Assembly (NCBI GenBank): GCA_035610835.1
Contig: CM069442.1
Span: 58,693,950-58,757,949, forward strand
Direction: 5' to 3'
Length of the DNA stretch: 64,000 nucleotides
Source: Ophiura sarsii
Lineage: Eukaryota > Echinodermata > Ophiuroidea > Amphilepidida > Ophiuridae
A program made the position numbers and the translations under genes. Shown one piece after another: positions 36,211 through 48,355 of this stretch (position 1 is its first letter; the number at the start of each line of letters is the position of its first letter). Under the pieces are notes generated by a model. It searched no databases and had not been told where the DNA came from. It saw nothing but the letters and a program-made list of their open reading frames with translations.

Positions 36211-37439
36211 TAACCAGCCAGTCATGCAGGTTACTTAAAAAAATACCTGCCCAACAGAAATTCCTCCAGCCAGTGTGTCTTACTTATACTGGGGATTTGA
36301 AAAACTTTACCCGCCTGTCGGTCAGGTACTTTTACATCTTCACTTGCCCGACGCAAAGGTTACAGGCTATGGTCAGGTGGGCGGGTGCTATTTCCAGGCC
36401 TGTAAAGAAACCAAGAGTGCAGTACCCCTGGCAGTACCATTCACAGGTATTGTGACATTATAACAACTACTGGATTGTGTTACCAGTACTCTAATTAACT
36501 GAACTTTTCAATTTTAATTACAAGTAATTAGATTAAATTAGCTGGTACCTGGGTAATGTAAATTCTTGACATTCGAATATGAATTAATTATAGGTATTAC
36601 AGGTATGTTCTGCAGTGTGAGTGCGCTACATTGAAATCATATTGAGGCACACTCAGGAAATTTGGTACAGAGAGATACCCTCATTTTTCTCAAAAACGTG
36701 GGTTTTGTGCTTTTGTTGTTGTTATATTCTCCTATGTAATAACTCATAGCCAAAAGGAAAGAGCCAAATGTTGATTCAAATTACAAATAAATGACGTTGT
36801 TAATACAAACTCTAGCCAGACTTATATTATTACGCAATACCCACATACTTCCAATACATTTCCAGATAGTCAACCCAAATAAACAAACATACTTCATGCG
36901 GGCTTGCACTTGCAAACATCAGAACAGTTGATATGTCCATTAGTTTAATTCTAAAATTTCTGGAATTTTTCAGAATATTTTTAGAATATTTTCAAATTTA
37001 AGTATTACATTTAAAAATAATAAACTTGTTTCAAAATCACTGAATGAACCTTTTATCCCTGATCTCCCAAGAAAATAACTTAAACAAATTATCATATTAT
37101 TTTTAAATTTATTGAAATTCGACTTATACTTAACTCTCAATTTCAAGCACGTATGAAACATCCAACATTTGATTTTGATTTTTTTTTTGTTGGTAAAAGT
37201 ATGTCACCTAAGCTGTGCTCTCAAAATAATAGCAATCTGTAACCTAATACTATCACAACTCCAAGATCAATTTCACTCCCTGTGTCTAAAGTTTCATTCT
37301 AATGTGACCAATGCCTAAGGATATTCTGAAAACGGAAATAACCATGTGTTTGCATCCCTTTATAGAGCAGCCCACATCATCTCTTGAATATAAGCTGAAG
37401 AAGTTAAGTGAGTGAATAACCTTAGAAATTATACCAAGG
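36211..37439. other. AT-rich stretch, nothing recognised
   Basis: Open frames at 36273-36463 occur in two overlapping phases with no supporting motif. Confidence 0.3.
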
Positions 37440-38440
37440 AGAGTCATATTCATGAAGGGTATACCATATAACTATCTTCAGCAGATATAACTGGCAACCA
37501 TTCCACACATTTATTTCTGTTATGATGTTCTATTTTTGCTTCATACTATTTCAATAGTTGCCATCGTCTCAGAAGATAGCAAAAATACACACATCAACTA
37601 TGAAATACATTAATTTTGATCGATATGCCATTATGTACTTACAAGTAATAGGAGACTAATTGCAATCTTTAGAAATTATCAAATTCCAGCTGAAACTCAT
37701 TAATATTGATGGCTCCCCAAAATGACATGGGCACTTTCACATAGTATTATTTGACTAATTGCTATCTTCAGAAGACAGCTATTCTACTAATTCTATAAAA
37801 CAATTTAATGCTGATCACATTTCTATTATGATATGTGACCAGTCCGGTCAATAAGGACATGTTGTCGGCAAACACAGTTTTCAGATAGAGGCCATTATAT
37901 TTGGTGAAATATAAGGAAAATAATAGAAAAAAATATGCTTCTTCAAATCATATCTTGTGATTACAAAGTCCTATTACCTTTAACATGGAGTCAATTCAAA
38001 GCTTAAAATTTGCTCTTACAAGTCATACCATTAACTCGGAATTGACTCAGGCCTCCAACATGTCCATTTTGATCAAGCCACAAAACGCTATTTTAAGTTG
38101 CTATCTTTATAGAGGATAGAAGCAACCAGCAACCTTGGAACATATTAAATTTGATTGCGCTTCTATTGTGATATTCCGCTGTCCTAATGCTATTTGACTA
38201 ATTGCAATTTTCAGAAGATGGCAAATGCAAATGCAACTGACAAAACACATTCCTATTTTTGCTTTCTATTATGATTAGCATTTTCACAGAATTTGACTAG
38301 TTGCTATCTTCCGAAGATAGCAACGTTACACTAAACAAACTACTAGCTTCTATCAACAGTAGTTAGTTAAAATACCCCAACAACTATATGTAGGACAATC
38401 ACCCCATAATTTTATTTTACAAGTTGCTATCTAAAGAAGG
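37440..38440. repeat. Degenerate ~100-bp array carrying the hairpin motif
   Basis: Hairpin-like cores occur at 37472, 37562, 37662, 37761, 38100, 38203, 38303 and 38426. Steps are 90-106 bp, one gap of ~340 (about three units without a clear core) and a last step of 123. Linkers share CATTTCTATTATGAT and ATTTGACTAaTTGCtATcTTCAGAAG. The best cores (37761, 38303) keep GCTATCTTC.GAAGA.AGC. Others have decayed on both sides of the stem. Confidence 0.75.
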
Positions 38441-38802
38441 TGGGGAGCATCACACCCGCAAATACAAAACTCACACACCCGGATCACTTTTCTGTTTTGA
38501 TATGATCCATTTTCGTAGCATTGATATTCAACTAGTTCACCATATCAGGCTTAAATTATGTTACTTCCCCTCTTGCCGGCGGCTGTTAAGTGCCATACCT
38601 CAAGCTGGTTGCTAAATTGAAAGTGGGGCAAAGCAATTATAGCGGATAAAGTCACTACTGGGAAGTGAGTGTGAATATACAGATCATCTTTCAAATTACT
38701 ATGGAGACCTCTCAGGATTGATACTACCCAATGTTGCCAGATCCTTACTGTTGCAGCCTAATTGGGCTGCATTGTGGAACAAACCTTTCATTGAAAACAG
38801 AG
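38441..38802. other. Unique-looking stretch, nothing recognised
   Basis: No features beyond short open frames. Confidence 0.3.
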
Positions 38803-39332
38803 CTATATAAAGTTTGTTCAGCTCCAAATTGGTGAGAAATATTCGGTTATTATCTCTCTGGGCGCAAAAGTAATCCCAGCGTACGCTAGCGATTATAATA
38901 ATAATAATAATAATAATCAGTATTTATATAGCACTTTTTTCAAAGGTTCAAAGCGCTGTAATTTTGCTGCTGGTGAATCATACTAAACCATGCAACGTCC
39001 AGGCAGCAGCTAAATCAGCGCCAAGTTGCGACATATAAACACACATGAACAACATCCACCATTTTTCAATGCAGCACCCCAAATACCAACCAAAACAACT
39101 GATCACTGATTTTGAAGCAGGAGAAAACCGGAGAACCCAGAGTGCACAGAATTGACCCTGGTTTCATTTATGCAAGGCGAAGGATTAACCACTGCGCCAA
39201 TACGCTCCCTCTATGGCAACGCATTACTCATACAATGGAGTGCGCTTGTTGTCTTCATCCGCGCCCTCGTCCTTCTACATTCATTTGCTGCTGTAAATAG
39301 GCTTCGCCAATTTGGAATTGATCAAACTATAG
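38803..39332. mobile_element. TIR element, CTATAGTTT family, copy 2, split by a SINE
   Basis: The left end is CTATATAAAGTTTGTTCAGC then TCCAAATTGGTGAGAAATATTC. The right end is CGCCAATTTGGAATTGATCA then AACTATAG. These match the ends of 12101-12348. Most of the interior is the SINE at 38893-39215, so the order of insertion is TIR element first, SINE second. Confidence 0.75.
38893..39215 (-). mobile_element. tRNA-headed SINE with (ATT)n tail
   Basis: On the minus strand the head at ~39213 carries the A box TTGGCGCAGTGGTTAATCC and the B-box-like CAGGGTCAATTCTG. A body with GGGTTCTCCGGTTTTCTCCT follows, then the tail CAGCGCTTTGAACC...GTGCTATATAAATACTG and (ATT)n at 38897-38921. The tail matches the ends at 6908 and 29775. 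The anticodon arm is not intact, so it is a SINE and not a tRNA gene. Confidence 0.85.
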
Positions 39333-39506
39333 TTGATTGGTTGCAGTGCCATTTCAGTAGAAGGATACAGTCAATAGTTAGGTCACCCAAGCCCTATATG
39401 AAAGCTATGAAGATTGTTAAACAGGGTCAGTCGTCACAAACATGCACAAACAAAATAGTCAAACGACCTTGCTATTGTCATGATATTGTCAACACTCCCT
39501 ACACAG

Positions 39507-39661
39507 AGGTCTGCAGTGCAAATCTGTACGATTTTCGCCGTGTAATGTCTATGGCAGATTTCATTCCGTGGTATAAAGCTATGAGGTTTCCGTGGTCTTC
39601 GCTATCTCCAAGCAATACGTACATGGACTTTTTTGTAGACGAGGGTTCATTTCATGATTTG
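39507..39661 (+). CDS. Candidate 155-nt exon, function unknown
   Basis: The acceptor is TCAACACTCCCTACACAG and the donor GATTTG|GTGAGG. Two of three phases have stops. The third is open throughout (2 + 51 codons) and reads VCSANLYDFRRVMSMADF, then IPWYKAMRFPWSSLSPSN, then TYMDFFVDEGSFHDL. Aromatic and acidic residues are more frequent than in AT-driven random frames. The next frame (39696-39920) is also open, and the words CCGTGGTCTTCG and GAAGACCACGG form an inverted pair around the donor. A repeat-derived origin is therefore a real alternative. No family recognised. Confidence 0.25.
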
Positions 39662-41363
39662 GTGAGGTTTAGAATGAGTTAGGATTCCTGTAATTTTGAA
39701 GACCACGGATTTTCAAAACGTGAATTTTCCAGCATTATACGACATAAATTTGGTCACCAAACGTGTTCAAAACTATACATTTCACCATTCTGCAGATGTT
39801 ATTGACCCTCCTCTAAAATTCTACATGATTTTTAACACGTTTCTCAGTTTTTGTGATGCCCAAATAGACCATTTTCCGAAGCTATTTCTAGCAAATATTG
39901 CATTGTTTTCATGCGTATAACAAAATATGACATGCATCGTGACCTCCCTACTGGCTGGATATATCTTCCAATTGAAGGGGAGAGGCAGTAAAATCATAAG
40001 AAATGATAATCAATATGTGTCACATGTTAAGATGGCACGCTTAAATAGCATGCCATTTGTTCGAGTAGTTCAAGCTCATGGATGGACACATGATATTTGT
40101 GAATAAGTTGCTTTAAGCTTTGAAACCCATTATATCGCATCGAAACAATATCACATCCGTCATCATTTATTTGATCAACGTTGGTTCCACTGAATATGTC
40201 CAAATCTAGCACTGATCAGCCAATATTTATGTATCCACTATAGCTGCTTATGTCTTAGCATAAATCAAGGAGTCACACAGATTTTGAAATGCTATACGGC
40301 CATGTTCCTTGGACTGGCAACACACTCAAACTCGTAACAAAACATTACGGACAAAACCCTGATCAGATATCTTTGATTGCTCGATTCATCAACCCAATTC
40401 CATTTTCCATAAACTGGATACTCTCATGATCAGTTAAGAGCTTTGTAGTGCCATCACTTCACTGCAAGTTGGTCAGTAAACTAGCAACACTGATAGTGTG
40501 ATATATGCTACTTCAAGTTTAAACTGAAGCCCTGAAGGGGTATTTTTATGTTCAGCACAACAAGTATGCCCAATATTATTATTAAATGAAATATCTCTTC
40601 TCTGGGTAGCATATGCTGGTAGATAGTTTAAGGACATTAACCCGTGATCTATATCAACATGTGATATATCTGTGACTTGGGGTGGGTTTTTTATCACAAG
40701 GATAATTGGAAGTTCAATTTAATAATAATATATACAGATTGAAAATATCCTGAGGTAGCAGTCGAGGGCATAAACAGAATGTTTTAACAATGTTTACACT
40801 CGGGGCATTAATATTTTCTTAAATAAAAAATATGGAAGTTTCTTCGTTTGGTATGCAATGAAAGCCAAATACTTTATTGATTACTTTTACTTCATTAAAA
40901 TGTATAGGGCAAAATTAAGTTGGCCCAATTCTGTCTGAAAACCTTTTGAAATGAATGCTAGATATATTTTTGTTTCTTTTCAGGCAAAAAATAAATCATC
41001 TGAGATAAATAAAATATATTGTTCTTTAAAGGGGTGTGGACCCTCAGCATAGCCTCCGTAAAACTGCTGTAACTCCTTTATTATTCATGTAATCTATATA
41101 AAAGTACAGAGATGCCACTGACTACTTGAAAAAATACTGAAAAAAATAAAATTATAAAAAAAGTTGATCAACGGCCAAAATCATGAAAATCACATTTTTG
41201 GCACTTTTTGGTCAATAATTTCCAAAATAATAAAGATTTTCAAAAACAAACAAATAATGGTATCGTCCAAGTAATTGATATCGCTCTGTGTGCACTGACC
41301 CTTGTATTTGAACATACACCCTACCCTTGTCATTTTCTTACTCGACAGCAAATCAAAATGTCA
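39662..41363. other. Mixed stretch, nothing firmly recognised
   Basis: TTAAAGGGGTGTGGACC at about 41026 resembles the TTAAAGG ends of the fold-back elements, but I see no opposite end. The rest is AT-rich. Confidence 0.3.
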
Positions 41364-41458
41364 CATGAAAAACCTGGCTACGCCACCGGGTCGAACTAGT
41401 GTTCACCGAGAAAAAATACCCTTTTCCCCCCTGACAAGTGACCCTGGCTACGCCACTG
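41364..41458. mobile_element. Two hAT-like group B right-end fragments
   Basis: CATGAAAAACCTGGCTACGC followed by CACCGG (ending ~41388), and GTGACCCTGGCTACGCCACT then G (ending 41458), both match the right end of group B elements (compare 33478-33498). No left ends CAGTGGCGTAGC are visible upstream, so they are truncated copies. Confidence 0.6.
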
Positions 41459-42285
41459 AATAAAAGGATTATTTACCTGGTTTTAATGATGATATTATAC
41501 CCTTCAGAGCTGAATAACTGATTTTTCTACCAATCTTTATGTGGGATGAATGGACTTTTCCCCCAAAGCTTTATCTTCCTATTTAATGTCCAAAATCTAC
41601 TTCAAAACCTCCACTTTTAAGACCCAAAGGTGGTGTACCTCCCCAAGGAAAATAATTTCCATTCAGCAACACATATCCCCTACCGTTAATCACCATCCTA
41701 TTTCCATATATATATCCAACTAACACTTACCTATAACGTCATCAAGTCAAATCCATGCATCAACCCACATACAAAAGAAAAGGAAAGGAAAAGAAAGGAG
41801 AGAAGATATATTATTATACATACAAATGGTGCATCAACAATTTAGTGAAGCAAGCTCTGTGTGAACAGAAAGTGGAACACCAATATCAAATTATTTTACA
41901 AATATAAACACCAGATTAATTATTTACACAATTTAAAATATTATCAAATAAAATAAGTATGTGTTACTTCGCTAAAGGGAAAAACACAATACTCTATGGG
42001 TTCAACTGATGCATAGAACATTTTTGACATCTTTGCATTTCACCAAAGCAGTGGCAATTGACTATATTTTCCATTAAAAAACATTACAGAAATGTACTAA
42101 ATGGAAATCTGCTTTCAATTCGAAGATTTTTTTTTTTTTGACATATTTTTTTTAATTGTCTTCATAAAAGCATTCCATACATTTATTGTGTTCACTTGTG
42201 TATCAATTGTGAGTGTATCCGGAAACATTGTAAATGGCGTCAACATGGTATCAAACCATGGAATTTTATTTACGAACGAAAAAAC
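41459..42285. other. AT-rich stretch, nothing recognised
   Basis: Contains a short purine tract (about 41775-41805) and T-runs at 42125-42160. No gene. Confidence 0.3.
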
Positions 42286-42452
42286 AGATAAAAAATAAAC
42301 TGTTGGGTTAACCCGACAAGTTATTTCCAAACGTCATTTTGAAGTCATTAGGACTCATATTGCTCTGTAACTGATCTTCTTTCTGCATTAAGAGAAAAAA
42401 ATCAAAGATAGACGGCGTTCCATGATAAAGACCGCATAATATGCCTTTAAGC
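42286..42452. mobile_element. Degenerate half copy of the 11.5-kb fold-back MITE
   Basis: It carries the centre (AATAAACTGTTGGGTTAACC then CGACAAGTTATTT), the arm words GTCATTAGGACTCATATTGC and TCTGTAACT, and the right end CATAATATGCCTTTAA. The order matches 11696-11912. The left arm is absent. Confidence 0.7.
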
Positions 42453-43837
42453 AACAGTGATCATTGCATGGGATCAATCACTAACCAATAGAAGACCACA
42501 TGTTTTGGTCATAACATTGGTTTACTCATCCATCATTAAAACCAATACATTCTGGATGTGGACTAAATATATTATTAGTTCTGACGCTCACCCTGCATCC
42601 CGCATCTTACATGTGTTGCTATGTGATACTATGGCTTAAGCTCATACCTCCCGTGTTCCACTTAAGGTGGCTTTTTGCGGTTTATAGGTGCCCAGTTAAT
42701 TACTTTGCTCGAGGGAATGGGAAACTCAATCTACCCTACTACTCCATTTTTCTATATTAAAATGCATTCAGCATCTTTTGGCACAAATGTTTCCCGTGAG
42801 TTTATTTGTTATGAGGCACGGTGCGCAGCCCTCATAGGGAATATCAGATAGGTCCAATAATTACATCATTAAATAAAGATGAACTAGATAGGGGTATTGT
42901 TTATGAGAAGGGGCACCCAGAGATATCATGCGTGGCATACATAGAACATTACTGGGGATGATCAGTGGAGAGGGGAGTGCACACATATGCAAAATTGGAA
43001 GTACACGCTTAAAACACTTGGGTCAAAATGATCCTGGGGGTTTCAACTTTGCACCCCCCCCCAAAAAAAAAAAGGGGTCAAAAAGGTGATCAAATTAGAC
43101 CCTGTTCTTAGGTTTGGTGCATTAATGTCTTCTGTTGTCAATGTTGACCCTGTGGCTTTAAGAGTGTATTGGCATGAAAGATAATGCCAATTAAAATGAA
43201 GAGAGTGTTTTGGACCACTCTTTGGGGCCATGTTGCAGTATCAGTAACTAATTGAGAATTAGGTATTAAGAAAGGCAAAAGCTGTACAAGTCAATGATCA
43301 GGCAGCTTTTTCGGGAAAAGCTATACAGCCGATGATGTGTTCTTCTATACGGAATAAACGCTAACCTCGTTGTAGCATCATCCAAGCGGCACAGTTCTTT
43401 CCCATTGAAAAGCACGTTCAACAATTACGCAAAGCTCTGTGGTGATAGGTTGTTTAGACACTTCCATTAAGAAACTCACACGATTCTATGCTTAGAGGAG
43501 CTGGAACATTACAAACATGATTAGAGTATAATTTGTGAGAATACATTGACACAGCCAATGCAGAATCCATTGTTCTATAAGTTATAACTTGATTTCATCT
43601 GGTGTCACAATTGTGTTGTATGTCCCCAGTTCCAACAAAATTGAAAACATTCAAATTATGATTGGTCATTTGCCACTCTCCATGGAAACACTACATGCCC
43701 AGGAGGTTAAAAAGTAAGAAATAAAATAAACAAATATCATCAGTATGCTGAGCATTCCAACATCTCTCCATCAAAGGTAGAGCATATCTTTATCTAAAGC
43801 ATCCACTAATAAATGAGATAGCTCAGACCTAGCAGAA
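42453..43837. other. AT-rich stretch, nothing recognised
   Basis: A short CCCCC/AAAAA/GGGG patch at 43052-43080 could be a mini-hairpin. No gene. Confidence 0.3.
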
Positions 43838-43955
43838 TATAGAGGTCATCCATGTAGCCAAGAACAATAGACTACAAAGGGGATTTGCACCCGGCCTGTC
43901 TAAATTCATAGAGTTGGTACATGATGTCAAATTCATAGCATGAATTTTGCTATTA
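43838..43955 (+). repeat. Dispersed repeat, copy 1
   Basis: ATATAGAGGTCATCCATGTA, then ACTACAAAGGGG, CACCCGGCCT and a decayed TCAAATTCATAGCATGAA match 53362-53475. Two copies 9.5 kb apart, same orientation. Type unknown. Confidence 0.7.
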
Positions 43956-44312
43956 AATACATTTTTTTTCTCAACATCTTTTAAAAACACAGTTTAGTTA
44001 CTCCGCCAAAGATGGCAATAATCTAAATCTAAATAATATAACCTCCATTGTCATAATTGTTCCAGATAAACACTTTCCAATAGCTAGTTTCAACTTTTAA
44101 AAGAGTCCAGATATGCTTCTCAAGTCTATAGTCTATCCATCTGAGACCGATCTTCCAACCACGTGACTCAGCCGTTCCATTGACTGGGAGAGGAGGCTAT
44201 TTTCTGACAAAAATATCGATGGAATCAGTAGAGTGAAAAACGGCCACAATAAAAAATAATTATGTTATCCACCTACTTTTATATCATCATAACCCAAGTT
44301 GTGCCATGAGAG

Positions 44313-44530
44313 TCAGTTTAATTGACGTTGCAAAGACAGGTAGCTTTCCCTTCCCAATTTCTCCATTTCAAAAAATGCTTTCAATTTGGCAAGCACTGGC
44401 TGCATCTCATCTTTAATGGTCTTATTTGGTGCCATTTTAAGCTCTACTGAACTACAAGCCTCTATGAACAGGTACATGTAGAGTGAGAGACCCCGATGAA
44501 GACAACCTTTCATTTTATAAGTCAGAAAAT
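44313..44530 (-). CDS. Weak candidate terminal exon (minus strand)
   Basis: On the minus strand an acceptor-like CTCTACATGTACCTGTTCATAG leads into an open frame reading ACSSVELKMAPNKTIKDEMQ, PVLAKLKAFFEMEKLGRES and YLSLQRQLN then stop. The charged, helix-compatible composition is better than background, but there is no motif and no partner exon. Chance is not excluded. Confidence 0.2.
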
Positions 44531-44826
44531 AAACTTTATTTAGTTTGTCAACGTTCAAATTGTATAATATTTGTTTGAATATGAAAATCATACCTTTCAA
44601 TATTGATACCATATCATTGTAAGCGTATTTGTTTCTTTCTATACTTAACAAGGAAATCTGATTGATTCGGACATGCAGACAGAACATAGGGATACGGAGA
44701 TTCATATCATTTTACAACCATTTTATCTTACTATAGGCCCGGCTAATCCGAGTGAAAATATACATTATTTACTGTTGGAAACATTACAAGATAGCAAATA
44801 AAAATTAAATGTGGCCTCCTACAATA

Positions 44827-44992
44827 TGCTAAATGTTAAAAAGTCCATCACTTTCGATCTTTTTCAGCTTTGAGATTCTATTCATATGCCGAAATCACAG
44901 GTGACGATTATGGTAAATGTTCAAAGTCCATCACTTTTGATCTTTTCCAGCTTTGTGATTATATTCATAGGCCGAAATCACAGGTGACGATT
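44827..44992 (+). repeat. Two ~84-bp tandem units
   Basis: AAGTCCATCACTTTCGATCT, TTTCAGCTTTG, ATTCATATGCCGAAATCACA and GGTGACGATT are repeated with a few changes at 44911-44992. A simple recent tandem duplication. Confidence 0.85.
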
Positions 44993-45161
44993 TCAAAGCC
45001 TTTTGATTTCAGATAATGCGCAAATGGTTCGATATTTGTCTCTCTTTGAATGGTACACTAGACGTAGCTGCTATGTGCATGTGTGTGATGAGAATAATAT
45101 GCATTGGAACAGTGTTGTGTGTGTTTGCATTAAGGCAGCTTAGTTGTTTCAATTCACATTA

Positions 45162-45378
45162 TAGATGAGGTTCGACCGGAGGTTGGAATAAAATGGGATC
45201 CTTCGACAACTAGCAAATATACGCCAGAAGACAGCACATCTTATTTTTACTCATCTCCCCTGCCCATCCGAGCACCAAAGATCGCTCTCAGATGGATAGA
45301 CTATAGTTGTTCAATGTTTTGTACTAGGATGTCAAGATTGAGATTCTGGTTACTTAATCACATCACAAATGTTCGATA
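45162..45378 (+). CDS. Candidate exon, function unknown
   Basis: After an acceptor-like TTGTTTCAATTCACATTATAG the only open phase reads EVRPEVGIKWDPSTTSKYTP, EDSTSYFYSSPLPIRAPKIA and LRWIDYS, and continues to a stop at about 45378. The first ~145 bases are clearly less AT-rich than the surroundings and coding-like in composition. A convincing donor is not seen, so the right end is open. No family recognised. Confidence 0.25.
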
Positions 45379-45769
45379 GCACCTGGCCTACATCTACATC
45401 TATAGAAATTACATTCCTTGATACATAAAAGAGCCAAATATAGAATCATCCCCTGCCTGATAACTGGGATTGATTGACATGTACAGGTGAGCTCTTGATG
45501 GTACTCAATCAATGATCAAAAGGATGGGTAACCATAGAAACCTAACATCTGTTTCTGTTGCATCCTTTGCTAAAAGCCAATATCTTCGCTATATATTTCA
45601 AGTGCTGAACCATTTTCTATCCAAAAATAGCAGCAAACTCTACTGTTTGCAACGTCAGGCATTAAAATCGATATTTCATATTATTGACCCTACAAGAGTT
45701 CTTTTATTTCTGACTAAATATGATAAGATAAAGTACATGACTGCTAGAATCTCTTGGTCATTCATAATA

Positions 45770-45788
45770 GCTATCTTCAGTAGATAAC
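45770..45788. repeat. Single hairpin motif
   Basis: GCTATCTTCAGTAGATAAC, one mismatch from a full stem. A weaker copy (CTTCAGTAGAAAGC) lies at 46158. Confidence 0.85.
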
Positions 45789-46351
45789 ATGAGATATCCT
45801 ACTTTTTGGTTAATAATCAAAGCCTCATACTATGTCTAATAGAAGGTGTTATGATAGGTTGACTAAGATGTACTGAGTTAGGTGACCCAAAATATATAGA
45901 TATTTAAACTTTTTCACCTCCTATCCAACTGGGGGTGGGGGGGGGGGGGGATGACATTTATGAACTTGGAGAAAGTAGATGGTAAAACGATTTAAAGAAG
46001 GCATCAAATAAAAAACTGTTTCTGGTATGATGTACTATAAATGTGACCCAAATTTGGGTCATTACTCCATTGAAAGGATTGATTTATTGTGGAATGATAG
46101 AATATCTCTCAGTAACCAATCTGTAAGCTTAACAAAAAAATAAGTAAATACAAGCCGACTTCAGTAGAAAGCATATTTCCTCTCTATACCAATCATAATA
46201 GTTATTTTTTATCAGATTTTCATTATGGGCCGTATTTGTGTACATATTTGAACACGGTTTTAAGCTAAACACACATTTAACTTCTTAATTTAAACATGTG
46301 TCAACTCGCTGAAAAGTGTTTAACTTTAAACATTACATCATGTGTAACTAA
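45789..46351. other. AT-rich stretch with a poly-G run
   Basis: A G homopolymer with one interruption lies at about 45930-45950. Nothing else recognised. Confidence 0.35.
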
Positions 46352-46665
46352 TACTCCCTTTCATAATCCCTTGGACATAATTCGCGTTATTTCACGCGAG
46401 CGTATTTTGTTGTCGTTTTCGAGGCGCGGCGTCAAAATGCTTGACAGGCGCGATAAACATGAACAAGGTCACGCGCCGGCGATCACGGCGTGTGACGATT
46501 TCACGATTGACCAATTAGAATGCGCGATTATTTGTTTAAAGGGACTGGTACGCACTTCCGGGTTTACGCACATACGCACCTACGCAAACCTACGCACATA
46601 CGTACGCAACTCGCACGTACGCATGATTTGATGGAATTATGTCCAAGGGATTATGAAAGGGAGTA
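46352..46665. mobile_element. TIR element with perfect ~31-bp ends
   Basis: TACTCCCTTTCATAATCCCT then TGGACATAATT on the left; AATTATGTCCAAGGGATTAT then GAAAGGGAGTA on the right. The TIRs are identical. TA at both outer edges suggests a TA target (Tc1/mariner-like, inference). The interior is unusually GC-rich, with CGCG words and a ~10-bp tandem repeat TACGCACATACG at 46555-46620. The 111-codon open frame across it is incidental. A degenerate relative lies at 7840-8141. Confidence 0.9.
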
Positions 46666-48355
46666 TAAACATTTGTACCAAGTGCATGTCATGATTTTCC
46701 AATACCATGGCGCATATATTGGGCGCAATTCAATTCAGTCCAACAATTATGCAACTTACAAAAGCAATTTTGGCATTGCCTATAAATAATTTATAAACAT
46801 AGCGTTTGAGAGAACTCAATTGGACCCAACTACACTGTTAAGTGAACAGAGCGATTCTCGCACTGTAACAAAACAGCCATCACGTCCAATACGTTATGTG
46901 TCGCATCATTTATTAGGAACCGTTTCAGATTATTACTCAACCACAGTCCATGGGAGAATTGCGTTTCCTATAATTGACCTCTCTTATAAATCCCAGGCAA
47001 CTGTTTTGTCTTTCACATGATTCGCTTCCTTTGAATTGCCTCTGATTCAATTATCACCTCCAATTATTATAGCAAGAGAGAGCTAAAATGTAAGAAAGAG
47101 AAGAGTGTTTGGCCTTATACTCGGTTAATATATCACCTTGCGCCGGTAACCGAATCGGTCAAGACGTTGCCGTTTGTTTGTTTAAATAATGGAAAATGTG
47201 AGTGTGTGGTTAACTGCACATATGTTTAACAGGGTATACAGAGGACAATTTCAAGCGCTGAAATAATTGACATTTGATCAAAACATAAAGAAAACTCAAT
47301 ATTTTATTCAAAATGGTTCTTGACATTTGGTTTTACTACAATTTGTAAAAGAAAATACAACCTTGGTTATTCTTTTACAAATGCTCATTTTATTACGATA
47401 CACATTGTGACCCTGGATTCCAACACTGCGCTGTTCTTACACATAGAGTATATTCTCCATCAAATGACCATTAAGTTGAAACAAGTGCTTGTCTTAAACA
47501 AGGTTTTAAGTAATTGATGTTTCTGTCAAAGACATTGAAACAAAAATATGGTTAGCACTCTCAAATAAATAAAGCTAGATATATTCAAGCACTATCAACA
47601 CCCAAGTTTCAAAATGATGTACAATCAATATGCCATTGAGTTAAAGGGTAACTGATGATGTGAGTTGCTACACCAACCCTGTCCCTTTTTGACAGTTAAC
47701 TCGATACCATTTATATCTCCTAGGAGAAAAAGAGCCGACACAAACTGTACACCAGAATTTTATGTTCACAATATTATATAGATGAATATTTGTGCAGTAC
47801 TAAATGTTCACAATTTTACATTTGTAAGTTGATGTTTGTTTTATTCATGATTTTGAATACCTGGGCATTAAACAATATTTTTGTGGGCTTTTAAATTCAC
47901 AGTAACATTGTTCACCGCCAAAAAGCGTAAAAATAAGAACCCCACAAAATGTGCCACTAAGAAGGGTTGAGATCACTCCGCTACAGTATATAAAACCCCA
48001 ATAAAATGACCTATATCCACCGGCTACAAACCTAATGTTATGAATTTTCTTCTGTATCATCTGCCCTGTCAATGTTTTTCTTGTTATTGGAACAGGCATA
48101 ATGGTTTCGTACAGGGTGGATAAGATCTAAAACTACAATACATGTATTAGCAGTAATAGTTGTAAAAGATATACAAACATATACGATAAGGAATATGGAT
48201 TTTTGAATGTGATCTTATAATGTAAGATAAGAGTGGCAGTGAATCAAGTCAAAGGCAAAGAGCTGATATGATAATATTCAAAGCACTCAAGCAGTAATAA
48301 AATGGCCCTTTAGGCAATGAATAACGAATGCCATTCTAAGGCCAAAAAAGTAAAA
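46666..48355. other. AT-rich stretch, nothing recognised
   Basis: No RNA, repeat partner or credible exon found. Confidence 0.3.

Noticed and set aside
41730..41800. Minus-strand exon ending at a GTAAGT donor (rc of ACTTAC)
   Set aside because: There is no AG acceptor between the polypyrimidine tract and the donor, and the other reading has early stops.
46296..46789. 111- and 89-codon open frames
   Set aside because: They run across the TIR element at 46352-46665 and reflect its GC-rich interior.
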